In this document: piece by piece, positions 24,957 to 33,133 of the stretch | Position numbering within the stretch: the stretch's first letter is position 1 | Layout: each line of letters begins with the position of its first letter | Assembly: GCA_029260165.1 (NCBI GenBank) | Contig: JAJDDT010000050.1 | Span: 57,185-121,184, forward strand | DNA: 64,000 bases | Direction: 5' to 3' | Source: Phycisphaerae bacterium | Lineage (GTDB): Bacteria; Planctomycetota; Phycisphaerae; UBA1845 | Notes under the pieces: model-generated | What the model saw: the letters and a program-made list of their open reading frames with translations, nothing else | The model's database searches: none | Told to the model about the DNA's origin: nothing | Translations under genes and position numbers: made by a program

Positions 24957-26798
24957 ATGAACGATTTTCGTGATCCCAATGCAAACATGCCGCCGAACTG
25001 GGGACAATACCCGGACCCCAATGGGGATTCGTTCGGCAACATGCGGCGGTCCGTGTCGGAAGTACTTCGGGTCCTTTCCGTTCGCAAATGGGTCTTTCTT
25101 GTCCCGTTTTGTATCGCGACGTCGGCGGCGTTCACGCTCAGTCTGTACGTTCCAAGGCGCTACGTTGCAAAGACGGTTTTTGAACGGCGGGATGATCCCG
25201 TTTTGGTCAATCTGCCACGTTCGGAGGGGACCGGGGCATTTGTCGCATTTCGAAGGACGCTCGCCAATGATGTCGCCGACGTGCGGTCGCTGACGAAAAT
25301 GGTCGAAAAACGCGGACTTCTCGAGAAGTTGCAAACACCCTCGGAGGGGTCGCCGGCGGATGCACGGCGGTGGGCGGAGCGCGCCTCATCGGGTATCGAG
25401 GTGTCGTTTCTTCATCAGAGTCCGAATCTGGACATGATCGAACTGCGCCTGGCGATGGATGACCCCACCGATGCAAGACTGTTGCTGAACGAGGTGCGCG
25501 ACCATTACATCCGGACAACGCAGGAACGTATCACCAGACATCTCAGCGAAACGAGGGACTATTTCGAAGGGGAGTGTGATCAGCGACAAGCCATTGTTGA
25601 GCAGTTGCAGGATGATCTCCTGACGTTTCAACAGGAACATCATGGACTCAATCCGCTGAACCCCGCCATCAATTTCGCGCAGCTGGATACCCTGAGAACC
25701 GACCTCACGATGCTGAAACGTCGTCAGCGCGAGATGGAAACAAGGCTCGGTGCCCGCAGGGAGGCACTGCCCGTCGTCTCCGTGAGCGAAAATGAGGACG
25801 TGGCGGGAGTCGCGGCGAATATGGGAATCGGACTGGGGATGGAAGTTTCGGTTCGAAGTGCCGAGAGTATGCGGCTCGCAAGTGAGCTGCAGGATGTCTG
25901 GAATCAAATCGATGACCTGAAATTTTCGCGGGGAATGACCGATCGCCATCCGGAGATACAGTCCCTGCGACGGAGAGCCGACCGTCTTGTGGCCACCATC
26001 AGGCAACAGGATGTCGAGGATGAACAGCGATTGGCCGCCAATCGTGTCATGCAGATTCCGATGATGCCGGCAGTGAGGAAAGTGGCCGGCACGTCGAGAC
26101 CGGAAGCCTTCGTGGAAGTTGAAATCCTCGAAAGGCTCGTGGCTGACAATCTGGAGGAAATAGCAGTCGCCGGGAGCAGAATCGCTGAGCTGGAAGGCAT
26201 GCAGCGGGAGGCGTTTCGGCGCCGCAAGGAATTCAGCACGCGTCAGTCACAGGTCGAACGCGCAAAATACGACCTGGGCCTGTTCCGCACCTATGCTGAT
26301 CAAATCAACCGTGTCCTGAAAGCGGACGAAAGCCAACGCGGTATCCTGTTCGAAAAGATCAAACCTGCCAGGTGCAGCTTTATTCCCATGTCGCCGCGTT
26401 TGACCACCGTTGTCCTGCTTGCGATGGTGGCCGGCGGAGGATTGGGCACGGTGATGGTGTTGTTGAGCGAGCTGTTCGACCGAACGATTCGCACCCGGCA
26501 TCAGGTCATGGAGGGATTGGGGCTGCCGATCCTCGAGTCGATCGATGTGATTGCGACGCTGGCTGTTCGGCGAAAGAGAATGTTCATGAAATATCTGCTC
26601 GTCCCGTCTGCCTCGTTGGTATTGCTGGTCGTTGTCGGGGGGAGCGGATCGATGGCCTATCTGAGTTTGCACAACAAATCTGTCTACGAACGAGCAATCG
26701 CGTTGCCCAAATCGGTCATGACCAAAGTGTCGGAGGTTATGAATGTCCCGACAATTGCCCAGGCCAACACGAGCGCACCTCGGGAGGAATCCAGGTAA
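24957..26798 (+). CDS. Polysaccharide chain-length determinant, Wzc/GumC-type
   Basis: 613 residues. The N-terminal cytoplasmic part holds VSEVLRVLSVRKWVFLVPFCIATSAAFTLSLYVPRRYVA with the first membrane helix (about 45-62). A long periplasmic coiled-coil region runs about 150-450 (including LRTDLTMLKRRQREMETRLGARREAL). The second helix is at about 483-505, preceded by the Pro-rich ARCSFIPMSPR typical of Wzz/GumC. Unlike classic Wzc there is no kinase domain attached; a third hydrophobic segment (about 545-565) and a short tail follow. It controls chain length and couples synthesis to the Wza channel. The separate kinase gene overlaps its stop codon. Confidence 0.88.
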   Translation: MNDFRDPNANMPPNWGQYPDPNGDSFGNMRRSVSEVLRVLSVRKWVFLVPFCIATSAAFTLSLYVPRRYVAKTVFERRDDPVLVNLPRSEGTGAFVAFRRTLANDVADVRSLTKMVEKRGLLEKLQTPSEGSPADARRWAERASSGIEVSFLHQSPNLDMIELRLAMDDPTDARLLLNEVRDHYIRTTQERITRHLSETRDYFEGECDQRQAIVEQLQDDLLTFQQEHHGLNPLNPAINFAQLDTLRTDLTMLKRRQREMETRLGARREALPVVSVSENEDVAGVAANMGIGLGMEVSVRSAESMRLASELQDVWNQIDDLKFSRGMTDRHPEIQSLRRRADRLVATIRQQDVEDEQRLAANRVMQIPMMPAVRKVAGTSRPEAFVEVEILERLVADNLEEIAVAGSRIAELEGMQREAFRRRKEFSTRQSQVERAKYDLGLFRTYADQINRVLKADESQRGILFEKIKPARCSFIPMSPRLTTVVLLAMVAGGGLGTVMVLLSELFDRTIRTRHQVMEGLGLPILESIDVIATLAVRRKRMFMKYLLVPSASLVLLVVVGGSGSMAYLSLHNKSVYERAIALPKSVMTKVSEVMNVPTIAQANTSAPREESR

Positions 26799-27685
26799 TG
26801 GGAAGAATCGCAGATGCATTGGCCCGCGCGGAGGCGTTGGGGATGACCGATCGGACATCGCGATCGTTTCAGGGCGATGCGGTATCGTTGCACTGGCCTC
26901 AATGGTCGCAGGCAGCGGCCCAGGATCAGCCCGTTGATGAAACGATGCGATTCGATACCGAGGAGCAGCGAGCCAACCTGAGCAAACTGGGCGAGGAGAT
27001 CGTTGTTTCGCGAAGTCGGACGTCGGTCATTTGCGAGCAATACCGATCGCTGCGCACCCGGTTGCTGAGCGCAAACCCGCGGCAGGAACACCGTATTCAC
27101 ATGGTCTGCAGCGCGGTACCGCGAGACGGAAAAAGCGTGACAACCGTCAATCTCGCGTTCGCGCTGGCCGAGGTGCGTCATTTACGCGTGCTCGTTGTCG
27201 ATGCGGATCTGCGACACAGCTCGGTGGCGGGATTGCTCAAGGTTGAGCAGCAACCGGGTCTGACCGAATACCTTCGCGGTGACGTGTCGTACGATGAGAT
27301 CGTGCGTCCGACGGCGTTGCCAAACCTGTTTGTCGTCACGGCAGGGAGGCTCAGTGGCAGGACCGCGCCGGATTTGTTGTCGTCGCGGGCAGCAAGGTCG
27401 GTCTTCGAGCGATTCAATCGGGAATTCAACTACACCATCGTTGATACGCCACCGGTGACAACCGTCGCCGACGTTGGGATCATAGGTCCCCTCGCGTCCG
27501 GTGTTGTTTTCGTGGTCAGGATGCACCACACGCCTGAACCGGTCGCAAGGCACGCGATCAAGGCGTTGTCCGCCAACAACATCCCGGTCATCGGATGTCT
27601 CGTCGTCGGCGACGAGGACCCGACGACTGGATACGGACGTCGATACGAATACTACCGTAACTACGCCACGGGACCGGCGCTGTAG
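26798..27685 (+). CDS. Bacterial tyrosine kinase (CpsD/CapB-like), Wzc partner
   Basis: 295 residues from ATG 26798, sharing one base with the upstream stop and preceded by GGGAGGA. The BY-kinase ATPase features are visible: CSAVPRDGKSVTTVN (Walker A, about 102-116), VLVVDADLRHSSVAGLL (Walker A', about 131-147) and FNYTIVDTPPVTTVADVGIIG (Walker B, about 211-231). The C-terminus carries a tyrosine cluster, YGRRYEYYRNY, the site of autophosphorylation. In Gram-positive CpsC/CpsD systems kinase and membrane adaptor are split as here; in proteobacterial Wzc they are fused. Phosphorylation of the tail regulates assembly of the export complex. The first 70 residues are an unassigned extension. Confidence 0.9.
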   Translation: MGRIADALARAEALGMTDRTSRSFQGDAVSLHWPQWSQAAAQDQPVDETMRFDTEEQRANLSKLGEEIVVSRSRTSVICEQYRSLRTRLLSANPRQEHRIHMVCSAVPRDGKSVTTVNLAFALAEVRHLRVLVVDADLRHSSVAGLLKVEQQPGLTEYLRGDVSYDEIVRPTALPNLFVVTAGRLSGRTAPDLLSSRAARSVFERFNREFNYTIVDTPPVTTVADVGIIGPLASGVVFVVRMHHTPEPVARHAIKALSANNIPVIGCLVVGDEDPTTGYGRRYEYYRNYATGPAL

Positions 27686-27717
27686 TTGCGATGTGAATGG
27701 AGTGTTTCGAGGGGTTT

Positions 27718-28920
27718 ATGATCAAGGACCGGATCATCCTGTGCGTTGCCAGTAGCTGGGAGCAGACGCCGACCAGCAAGCATCACGTCATGAAGCTGCT
27801 CGCGCAGAACAACGACGTCATCTGGGTCAGCTATCATGGCACGCGTCGCCCGACCATTTCATTGGTCGATATCAGGCAGGGGGTCGCGACGCTCAAACGT
27901 GTATTCAGCGGGGCAAAACAGGCACAAAGCAGGTTGACTCATATCACCCCGTTCGTACTACCCGGAGTTCGGTATGCACCACTGACCAATATCAACAGGC
28001 GACTGGTTGTCAGCCAGATCCGCCGCGTTCTCAAACGCGTTGATCCAGCCGGCTCAAAACCCGTACAATTGTGGACCTTCGCTCCGGATGTCGATTTCCT
28101 CGCGGGACAGTTCAACGAGGAAAAACTCGTCTATTACTGCGTTGACGAGTACGCTCTTTTCGAGGGAATGAACGGATTGGCCATTCGTGATGCGGAACGA
28201 CGTCTGATCGACCGTTCCGACGTCGTCGTAACGACCTCAAGGGCATTGTACGAGTCGAAATCACCGCTCCACCATGACGTCCACCTGATCCGTCACGGTG
28301 TCGACGTCCGCCATTTCAGCGGGTCGCTCAATGGTGTACAGAGACCAGGCGACATCGATCATCTCTCAAACCCGATTGTCGGATTTTTCGGTCTCCTGCA
28401 CCATTGGGTGGATGTGGATCTGATCGCCGACGTAGCCGGTCGATTGCCCGACATGCACGTCGTTCTCATCGGTGATGCGTATGTCGATATCACAAGACTA
28501 AAATCGCTTCCAAACGTCCATCTCCTCGGGCGAAGACCTTACACATCGCTTCCTGGTTACTGCGCTCGCTTCGACGCAGCCATCCTACCGTTCAAGTGCA
28601 ACGCGATGACCCCGTATATCAACCCGATCAAGCTTCGTGAATACCTCGCAGCCGGTCTGCCCGTCGTGTCGACACCGATGGCAGAAGCAGAGGTGTTTGG
28701 GGACGACGTTGTTCTCGCTTCGGACGCAGCATCCTTTGCGGACGCCTGCCGCGTCGCGGTGGGACAATCCACGATCAACCAACGCACCCTCCGCGCCGCG
28801 AGCGTAGCCGACCAGACGTGGGAGCACACCGTGGAGCGCCTCAGCCGGGCTGTTACGGGCGTTTCGACCATCGCCACCACAGCGCAGCCCACACCCGCCG
28901 CCCTCGCCGAAATCCCGTAG
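27718..28920 (+). CDS. Glycosyltransferase (GT4-like) of the exopolysaccharide locus
   Basis: 400 residues from ATG 27718 (MIKDRIILCVASSWEQTPTSKHHVMKLLAQ); GAGGGG is only three bases away, so the in-frame ATG at 27697 remains possible. The N-terminal half is divergent, with LVYYCVDEYALFEGM; the C-terminal half has the GT-B pattern: IRHGVDVRHF, PIVGFFGLLHHWVDVDLIADVAGRLPDMHVVLIGDA, NVHLLGRRPYTSLPGYCARFDAAILPF and KLREYLAAGLPVVSTPMAE. It resembles transferases found in biofilm-polysaccharide loci. It follows the tyrosine kinase by 32 bases and is probably the last gene of the unit; a promoter for the next gene lies after it. Confidence 0.86.
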   Translation: MIKDRIILCVASSWEQTPTSKHHVMKLLAQNNDVIWVSYHGTRRPTISLVDIRQGVATLKRVFSGAKQAQSRLTHITPFVLPGVRYAPLTNINRRLVVSQIRRVLKRVDPAGSKPVQLWTFAPDVDFLAGQFNEEKLVYYCVDEYALFEGMNGLAIRDAERRLIDRSDVVVTTSRALYESKSPLHHDVHLIRHGVDVRHFSGSLNGVQRPGDIDHLSNPIVGFFGLLHHWVDVDLIADVAGRLPDMHVVLIGDAYVDITRLKSLPNVHLLGRRPYTSLPGYCARFDAAILPFKCNAMTPYINPIKLREYLAAGLPVVSTPMAEAEVFGDDVVLASDAASFADACRVAVGQSTINQRTLRAASVADQTWEHTVERLSRAVTGVSTIATTAQPTPAALAEIP

Positions 28921-28933
28921 TTTCGCTCATGAC

Positions 28934-28962
28934 TTGTTGCCGTCGGACGCGATGCCTATAGT
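28934..28962 (+). promoter_or_regulatory. Putative promoter of the PIG-L deacetylase gene
   Basis: TTGTTG (28934-28939) and TATAGT (28957-28962) are 17 bases apart, about 32 bases before the start codon, in the short gap after the glycosyltransferase. Confidence 0.5.
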
Positions 28963-28994
28963 CCCCCTGGACGCACAACCATGGGAGACAAATA

Positions 28995-29759
28995 ATGGCA
29001 GACAGCCAACATCTGGACATTCTTTTCACCGCACCGCATCCGGACGATCTGGAAATCGGAATGGGCGGAGCCATCGCAAAACTCGTCGATCTGGGCTACC
29101 GCGTGGGCATGCTGCACATGACGACCGGTGAACCCACGCCCCGCGGCACCCTCGAAACCCGAACCGCTGAATCAAAAGCAGCCGCCGAGGTGCTCGGGGT
29201 CCATTTTTGTGAAACGCTTGACCTTCCCAACCGCGAGTTGATGGATGGTCCACCAGCCAGATACAAGGTCGCCACGGTCATTCGCCGCCATAAACCGCGT
29301 ATTCTGGTCGGGATGGCGGGTCGAACACCCGCAGCCTCACCCGATCACTATCAAGCCCAGTTGATCACCGAAGCGTCACGGTTCTATTCCCAGCTCACCA
29401 AATGGGATGATCGTTTCGACGGCACCGAACCGCACCGCGTCGATCACCTTGTCTACCGACCTGTCCCGATCGCGGCGGAGGTGCACCAATACCATTCAAC
29501 GTTCGTGGTCGACATCAGCGACACCATCGAACGCAAGATCGAAGCCGTCAAATGCTACAAATCACAGTTTGACGAGACGCGGATCGAACGCGTGATCAAC
29601 TACATTCGCGGAAACGCGATCGCCGAGGGCGGACGTGCCGGACACGCCTATGGTGAGCTGTACGCGCTTCCACGCGTCATTGGGGTATCGGACATGGTCG
29701 CGATGCTCGGTGATTGGAAAATTCCGCCGCCGTTTGACCCGAAGAATCCGCCAAAATAG
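28995..29759 (+). CDS. PIG-L family N-acetylglucosaminyl deacetylase, BshB1-like
   Basis: 254 residues. The opening ILFTAPHPDDLEIGMGGAIAKLVDLGYRVGMLHMT carries the PHPDD metal and catalytic motif, with a second histidine site in SPDHYQA and a third likely in EVHQYHSTFVVDISDTIERKIEA. The whole length aligns by eye with BshB1, which deacetylates GlcNAc-malate in bacillithiol synthesis (VDISDTIERK, YKSQFDE and an AYGE near the end are shared). Alternatively it deacetylates a sugar precursor for the neighbouring polysaccharide. No bshA or bshC is in the window. It has its own promoter, so it may not belong to the polysaccharide operon. Confidence 0.85.
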   Translation: MADSQHLDILFTAPHPDDLEIGMGGAIAKLVDLGYRVGMLHMTTGEPTPRGTLETRTAESKAAAEVLGVHFCETLDLPNRELMDGPPARYKVATVIRRHKPRILVGMAGRTPAASPDHYQAQLITEASRFYSQLTKWDDRFDGTEPHRVDHLVYRPVPIAAEVHQYHSTFVVDISDTIERKIEAVKCYKSQFDETRIERVINYIRGNAIAEGGRAGHAYGELYALPRVIGVSDMVAMLGDWKIPPPFDPKNPPK

Positions 29760-29847
29760 CGGGAAATGCTCGATTTCCACGATTCGACATCCAGCATTTC
29801 CAACCAGGTGCCGATAATAATCGCGGTCTCTTTGAAAGGAGCTGCCC

Positions 29848-30495
29848 GTGGATCTGTATGTCAACGGAAGAAAGTCAGCCAACTCGTTCGACGCTGGGCA
29901 GTATGTGAGCGACGTGGTCGATGTTGTCCGCGACGACGTGTCAGCCAACGACGACGCGATTCTCAGCCTGACCTGTGACGGTATTGACGTGACCGAAGAC
30001 CAGATTCCCGAAGTGTGGGGTCGGGCGATTGCCGACGTAACCCGAATCGACATCACCACCGGCAAGCCCGACGAGCTTGTGATTGATGCGCTCGAACAAG
30101 CCGGAACGCAGCTCGACGAAACCACAAAACTCAAAAAGGACGCCATCGATCAGTTCGGGGCAGGTGCCACCACCGACGCCGTTCGCACGCTCGGGCAATG
30201 CCTCTCGGGCTGGCTTCGCGTGAACGACACGATCAACAAGTCATTTTCACTATTGGGCGTCACCAATGAGAATTTTGTCCGGGAACAGGGCCAACTCGCG
30301 GAAATGCTCAAACCTGTCATGACCCAACTGGGTGAAATCAAGATCGCGATGGAAGCCGCCGATTACGTCACCATCGCAGATATTCTCGAATACGAATTCG
30401 ACGACGTCCAGAATGCGTGGAGTGGGTGCATCGACATGATCCTGTCGCACACCTCCGCCGGCTCACGTCCCGTTATGCAAACGGATCCCGGCTGA
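29848..30495 (+). CDS. Conserved hypothetical protein
   Basis: 215 residues from GTG 29848, with AAGGAG six bases upstream. It is soluble, acidic and largely helical, with no signal peptide. It begins MDLYVNGRKSANSFDAGQYVSDVVDVVRDDV. A helical stretch SFSLLGVTNENFVREQGQLAEMLKPVMTQLGEIKIAMEAADYVTIADILEYEFDDV near the end looks like a four-helix bundle reminiscent of flagellar-chaperone-sized proteins, but I cannot name a family. Its last 23 bases overlap the convergent gene 30473-30829, so the two mRNAs would be complementary at their 3' ends. Confidence 0.65.
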   Translation: MDLYVNGRKSANSFDAGQYVSDVVDVVRDDVSANDDAILSLTCDGIDVTEDQIPEVWGRAIADVTRIDITTGKPDELVIDALEQAGTQLDETTKLKKDAIDQFGAGATTDAVRTLGQCLSGWLRVNDTINKSFSLLGVTNENFVREQGQLAEMLKPVMTQLGEIKIAMEAADYVTIADILEYEFDDVQNAWSGCIDMILSHTSAGSRPVMQTDPG

Positions 30496-30829
30496 CCAAC
30501 GCGCCACAATAGAGGCATTTCGGAAACCGCGACGCGACCGCACGCCCGCAGCCGGGGCATGCGTTGGGAGGACGACGGACCTTTCCGTCCAACTGACCAT
30601 CGCTCATGTCGATCTCGTTGATTCGCTCGACAAATTCCTCCTCGGTCACCCCAAGTTTCTCGTGAACAAATGTCCACATCGCCTCGCACGCCATGACGGC
30701 GCGGTCCAGTCGCGCGCTGAGTTCCTCGACACCGGCTTTTGCATCCGACGCCTTCGATCTCGCCTCACCGGCAGAGATATGTGCAGCCATGCTGCTCATT
30801 CCATACATTCCGCCCCAAAAACGGGCCAT
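30473..30829 (-). CDS. Small coiled-coil protein with C-terminal zinc ribbon
   Basis: 118 residues, start ATG 30829. Residues 15-75 are helical (GEARSKASDAKAGVEELSARLDRAVMACEAMW), followed by an acidic hinge and a ribbon ACPGCGRAVASRFPKCLYCG (about 90-109) with two CxxC knuckles. No family name can be given; the ribbon suggests zinc binding and protein or nucleic acid contact. It overlaps the 3' end of the plus-strand hypothetical gene by 23 bases. It lies downstream of the MazG-like gene on the same strand, 36 bases apart. Confidence 0.68.
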   Translation of the reverse strand: MARFWGGMYGMSSMAAHISAGEARSKASDAKAGVEELSARLDRAVMACEAMWTFVHEKLGVTEEEFVERINEIDMSDGQLDGKVRRPPNACPGCGRAVASRFPKCLYCGALVSRDPFA

Positions 30830-30865
30830 GACATCTCCTCCCCATCATCCTGTTTCTGATAATCG

Positions 30866-31255
30866 CTACCGGTCGCGACTGAATTTTCCACGGAAATCCG
30901 CAGCGGGGTATTTCTCCGCATTCTTGATCATTTTGTCCGCCAGCGCCGATGACAGATCGATGTTCATCGAGCTCGCGAACGACAACGTGTATGCCAAAAC
31001 GTCCGCGATTTCCTCGCGAATCTCAGCCATCTTGGTTTCGTCATTGCGGATGTCCGCAAGCTCGTCCGTCCGAAGCCACTGGAAATGCTCCATCAACTCC
31101 GCCGCTTCAATTGCAATAGACGCGGACAGATTCTTGGGATCATGGAAAGGCTCCCACGCACGCTCGGCCACAAATCGCTCCATCAAACCTCGGAGCTGAT
31201 TCACGGTCGTCACATCATCATGATATTCTTCGCGGGAAGGTACGGTCATCGCCAT
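30866..31255 (-). CDS. MazG-like nucleotide pyrophosphohydrolase (iMazG/RS21-C6 type)
   Basis: 129 residues. This all-alpha NTP pyrophosphatase family hydrolyses non-canonical or excess dNTPs to monophosphates. The metal-binding pattern is visible: WEPFHDPKNLSASIAIEAAELMEHFQW (about 34-60), then EIREEIADVLAYTLSFASSMNIDLSSAL (about 79-106), with the paired Glu/Asp residues that bind Mg2+, and a final NAEKYPAADFRGKFS typical of the dCTPase-like branch. Either ATG 31255 or 31249 may start it. It ends 36 bases before the ribbon protein and begins 46 bases after the aminotransferase stop, so the three may be cotranscribed. Confidence 0.85.
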   Translation of the reverse strand: MAMTVPSREEYHDDVTTVNQLRGLMERFVAERAWEPFHDPKNLSASIAIEAAELMEHFQWLRTDELADIRNDETKMAEIREEIADVLAYTLSFASSMNIDLSSALADKMIKNAEKYPAADFRGKFSRDR

Positions 31256-31301
31256 CTCTCAATCAAACCACAGAATCCGCCAACGGTTCACGACGCGACC
31301 G

Positions 31302-32483
31302 CTAATGTTTCTCGATCCACGTTCGCATGCGTTCGAGTCCTTTTTCGATGTTGTCCATCGACGTGGCGAACGAAAAACGAACATGCTCGTCCATCCCGAA
31401 CGCAATCCCGGGGACGACCGCCACGTTGGCTTCTGACAGAAGCTTTTCGGTGAATTCCGCGCTCCCGGAGACGTTGAGCCGTTTGAAAGTTCCACCAACG
31501 TTCGGAAACGCGTAAAACGCGCCCGCGGATTTGGGACACCGAACCCCCGGGATGTCGTTGAGCAACTGGTGCATGCGGGCCGCACGTTCGACAAACGCAG
31601 CCCGCATGGTCTCGACACACGACTGATCACCGTCAAGGGCAGCCGCATACGCAACCTGCGAAAACGTGGCAGCCCCGCTCGAGCCTTGTGAGTCGAGTTT
31701 CGCGACGCCCTTGACGACATCCGAATTGCCCGCGACGAACCCGATTCGCCAACCGGTCATGCTGTACGTCTTGGAGGCGCTGTTGACCGTGATGGTGCGC
31801 TGACAGGCGTCGTCGCTGACGGCTGCGAAGCTGAGAAACTCGGTCCCGTCGAGAACGAGCCGATCGTAAATCTCGTCGGCAATGACCGTAATGTTGGTCC
31901 CGACCAGTGCGTCGGCGATCGCGCGAACACGTTCGGGAGAATACATATGTCCGCCCGGATTGCTCGGGTAATTCAACAACAACACTCGCGTGCGATCGGT
32001 CATGACCGCACGGATTTGTTCGGGCGTGACGCAGAATCCGTTGTCTTCGGTCCCCTGAATGAAAACGGGCTTGCCACCGGCGAGACGCACGAATTCCGGA
32101 TAGCTGACCCAATAGGGCGTGGGGATGATGACCTCGTCCCCAGGATTGATGAGCGTCTTGATCAACAAATTGCACGCCATCTTCCCGCCGACGGTCACAG
32201 TGATCTGGTTCGTTTCGTAGCTGAGGTTGTTCTCGCGTTTGAGCTTGTTTTTGATCGCTTCCTTCAGAACCGGCAATCCCGACGACGGCTTGGGATATTT
32301 CGTATGCCCGTTGTTGAGCGCCTCCGACGCGGCATCGATGATGTGCTGTGGTGTATCGAAGTCGGGTTCACCCGCTCCGAATCCGACGACATCGATCCCC
32401 TCCGAACGCATCCTGGCCGCCAACGCCGAGACAGCCAGCGTTGGGGATTCCCCTATCGATTGAACAAGTTTTGATAATTCCAT
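31302..32483 (-). CDS. Pyridoxal-phosphate aspartate aminotransferase, class I/II
   Basis: 393 residues from ATG 32483, with GAGG six bases upstream. This fold-type I aminotransferase opens LSKLVQSIGESPTLAVSALAARMRSEG and shows GFGAGEPDFDTPQHII, the cofactor-contacting NYPSNPGGHMYS, IADEIYDRLVLDG and the PLP-binding lysine in SASKTYSMTGWRIGF. The pattern is that of the bacterial aspartate (or aspartate/prephenate) aminotransferase group Ib, which moves the amino group between aspartate and 2-oxoglutarate. The final Arg that binds the alpha-carboxylate lies in HVRFSFATS. It probably heads the aminotransferase-MazG-ribbon unit. Confidence 0.92.
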   Translation of the reverse strand: MELSKLVQSIGESPTLAVSALAARMRSEGIDVVGFGAGEPDFDTPQHIIDAASEALNNGHTKYPKPSSGLPVLKEAIKNKLKRENNLSYETNQITVTVGGKMACNLLIKTLINPGDEVIIPTPYWVSYPEFVRLAGGKPVFIQGTEDNGFCVTPEQIRAVMTDRTRVLLLNYPSNPGGHMYSPERVRAIADALVGTNITVIADEIYDRLVLDGTEFLSFAAVSDDACQRTITVNSASKTYSMTGWRIGFVAGNSDVVKGVAKLDSQGSSGAATFSQVAYAAALDGDQSCVETMRAAFVERAARMHQLLNDIPGVRCPKSAGAFYAFPNVGGTFKRLNVSGSAEFTEKLLSEANVAVVPGIAFGMDEHVRFSFATSMDNIEKGLERMRTWIEKH

Positions 32484-32572
32484 GGCACGCCTCACAATAC
32501 GGACAGACCAACTCGTCGGTCACACCAGGACGGTGCAACGGTCGGGCATTGTAGCAGTATTTGGGCAGGCCG

Positions 32573-33133
32573 TCAGGGAGATTTGTCCACGGCAAATTTG
32601 CGAGACTGAGACAACACGGCCACGAGTGATAACAATATCAACGAGCTGTTCTCACCGAGCTTTTTGCAGATGTTGATCGCACCGGTCCCGCAGCCGCAAT
32701 CGAATTCAATGGCGCAAAAAGCGATGCCACCGGCGTTGTAAACACCCACTGCCCGTGCAAAAATAGCCGGCGTAAACGCGAGCAACATCCCCAGCGCAAT
32801 CAAAGCCGCCGGTCGAATCCAAAGCCCGATAACCAACAGCACCCCGCAGACGATTTCAACCCACGGAAGTGCGACCGCGGTCAGGTTGATGAAAATCGGC
32901 GGCGATTCAGGCAACAGGTGATACTCACGGACGTTCTTGAGAAACAGGATCGGGTCGGCGAGCTTGCTGAACGCGAGCCACAAGAAGACCCCACCCACGA
33001 TCAGCCGGGCAGCGAGCATCGGAACGTGCGTTTGATCAACACGCCTGAGCAACGATGGAGATGGTATTGGGGTGGAAGTCGAAACGGGGGCTACGGTAAC
33101 CCCTGCTCCACCTCCAGATTGTCGTTCAGCCAT
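32573..33133 (-). CDS. DoxX/MauE-family membrane protein
   Basis: 186 residues with four membrane helices after a Pro/Ser-rich N-terminal tail (about residues 38-60, 80-100, 105-128 and 155-172). It begins the fold with MLAARLIVGGVFLWLAFSKLADPILFLKNVREYHLLP. A cysteine-rich loop FCAIEFDCGCGTGAINICKKLG (about 140-160) suits the redox-associated MauE/DoxX group rather than plain DoxX. Such proteins are tied to thiol or sulfur redox chemistry at the membrane. Its start lies inside the preceding rhodanese gene (43-base overlap), so the two are almost certainly coupled. Confidence 0.8.
   Translation of the reverse strand: MAERQSGGGAGVTVAPVSTSTPIPSPSLLRRVDQTHVPMLAARLIVGGVFLWLAFSKLADPILFLKNVREYHLLPESPPIFINLTAVALPWVEIVCGVLLVIGLWIRPAALIALGMLLAFTPAIFARAVGVYNAGGIAFCAIEFDCGCGTGAINICKKLGENSSLILLSLVAVLSQSRKFAVDKSP

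Noticed and set aside
22280..28920. Complete exosortase/PEP-CTERM system
   Set aside because: Only export and kinase genes plus an associated-type ATPase are present; no exosortase or PEP-CTERM protein end was found in the window.
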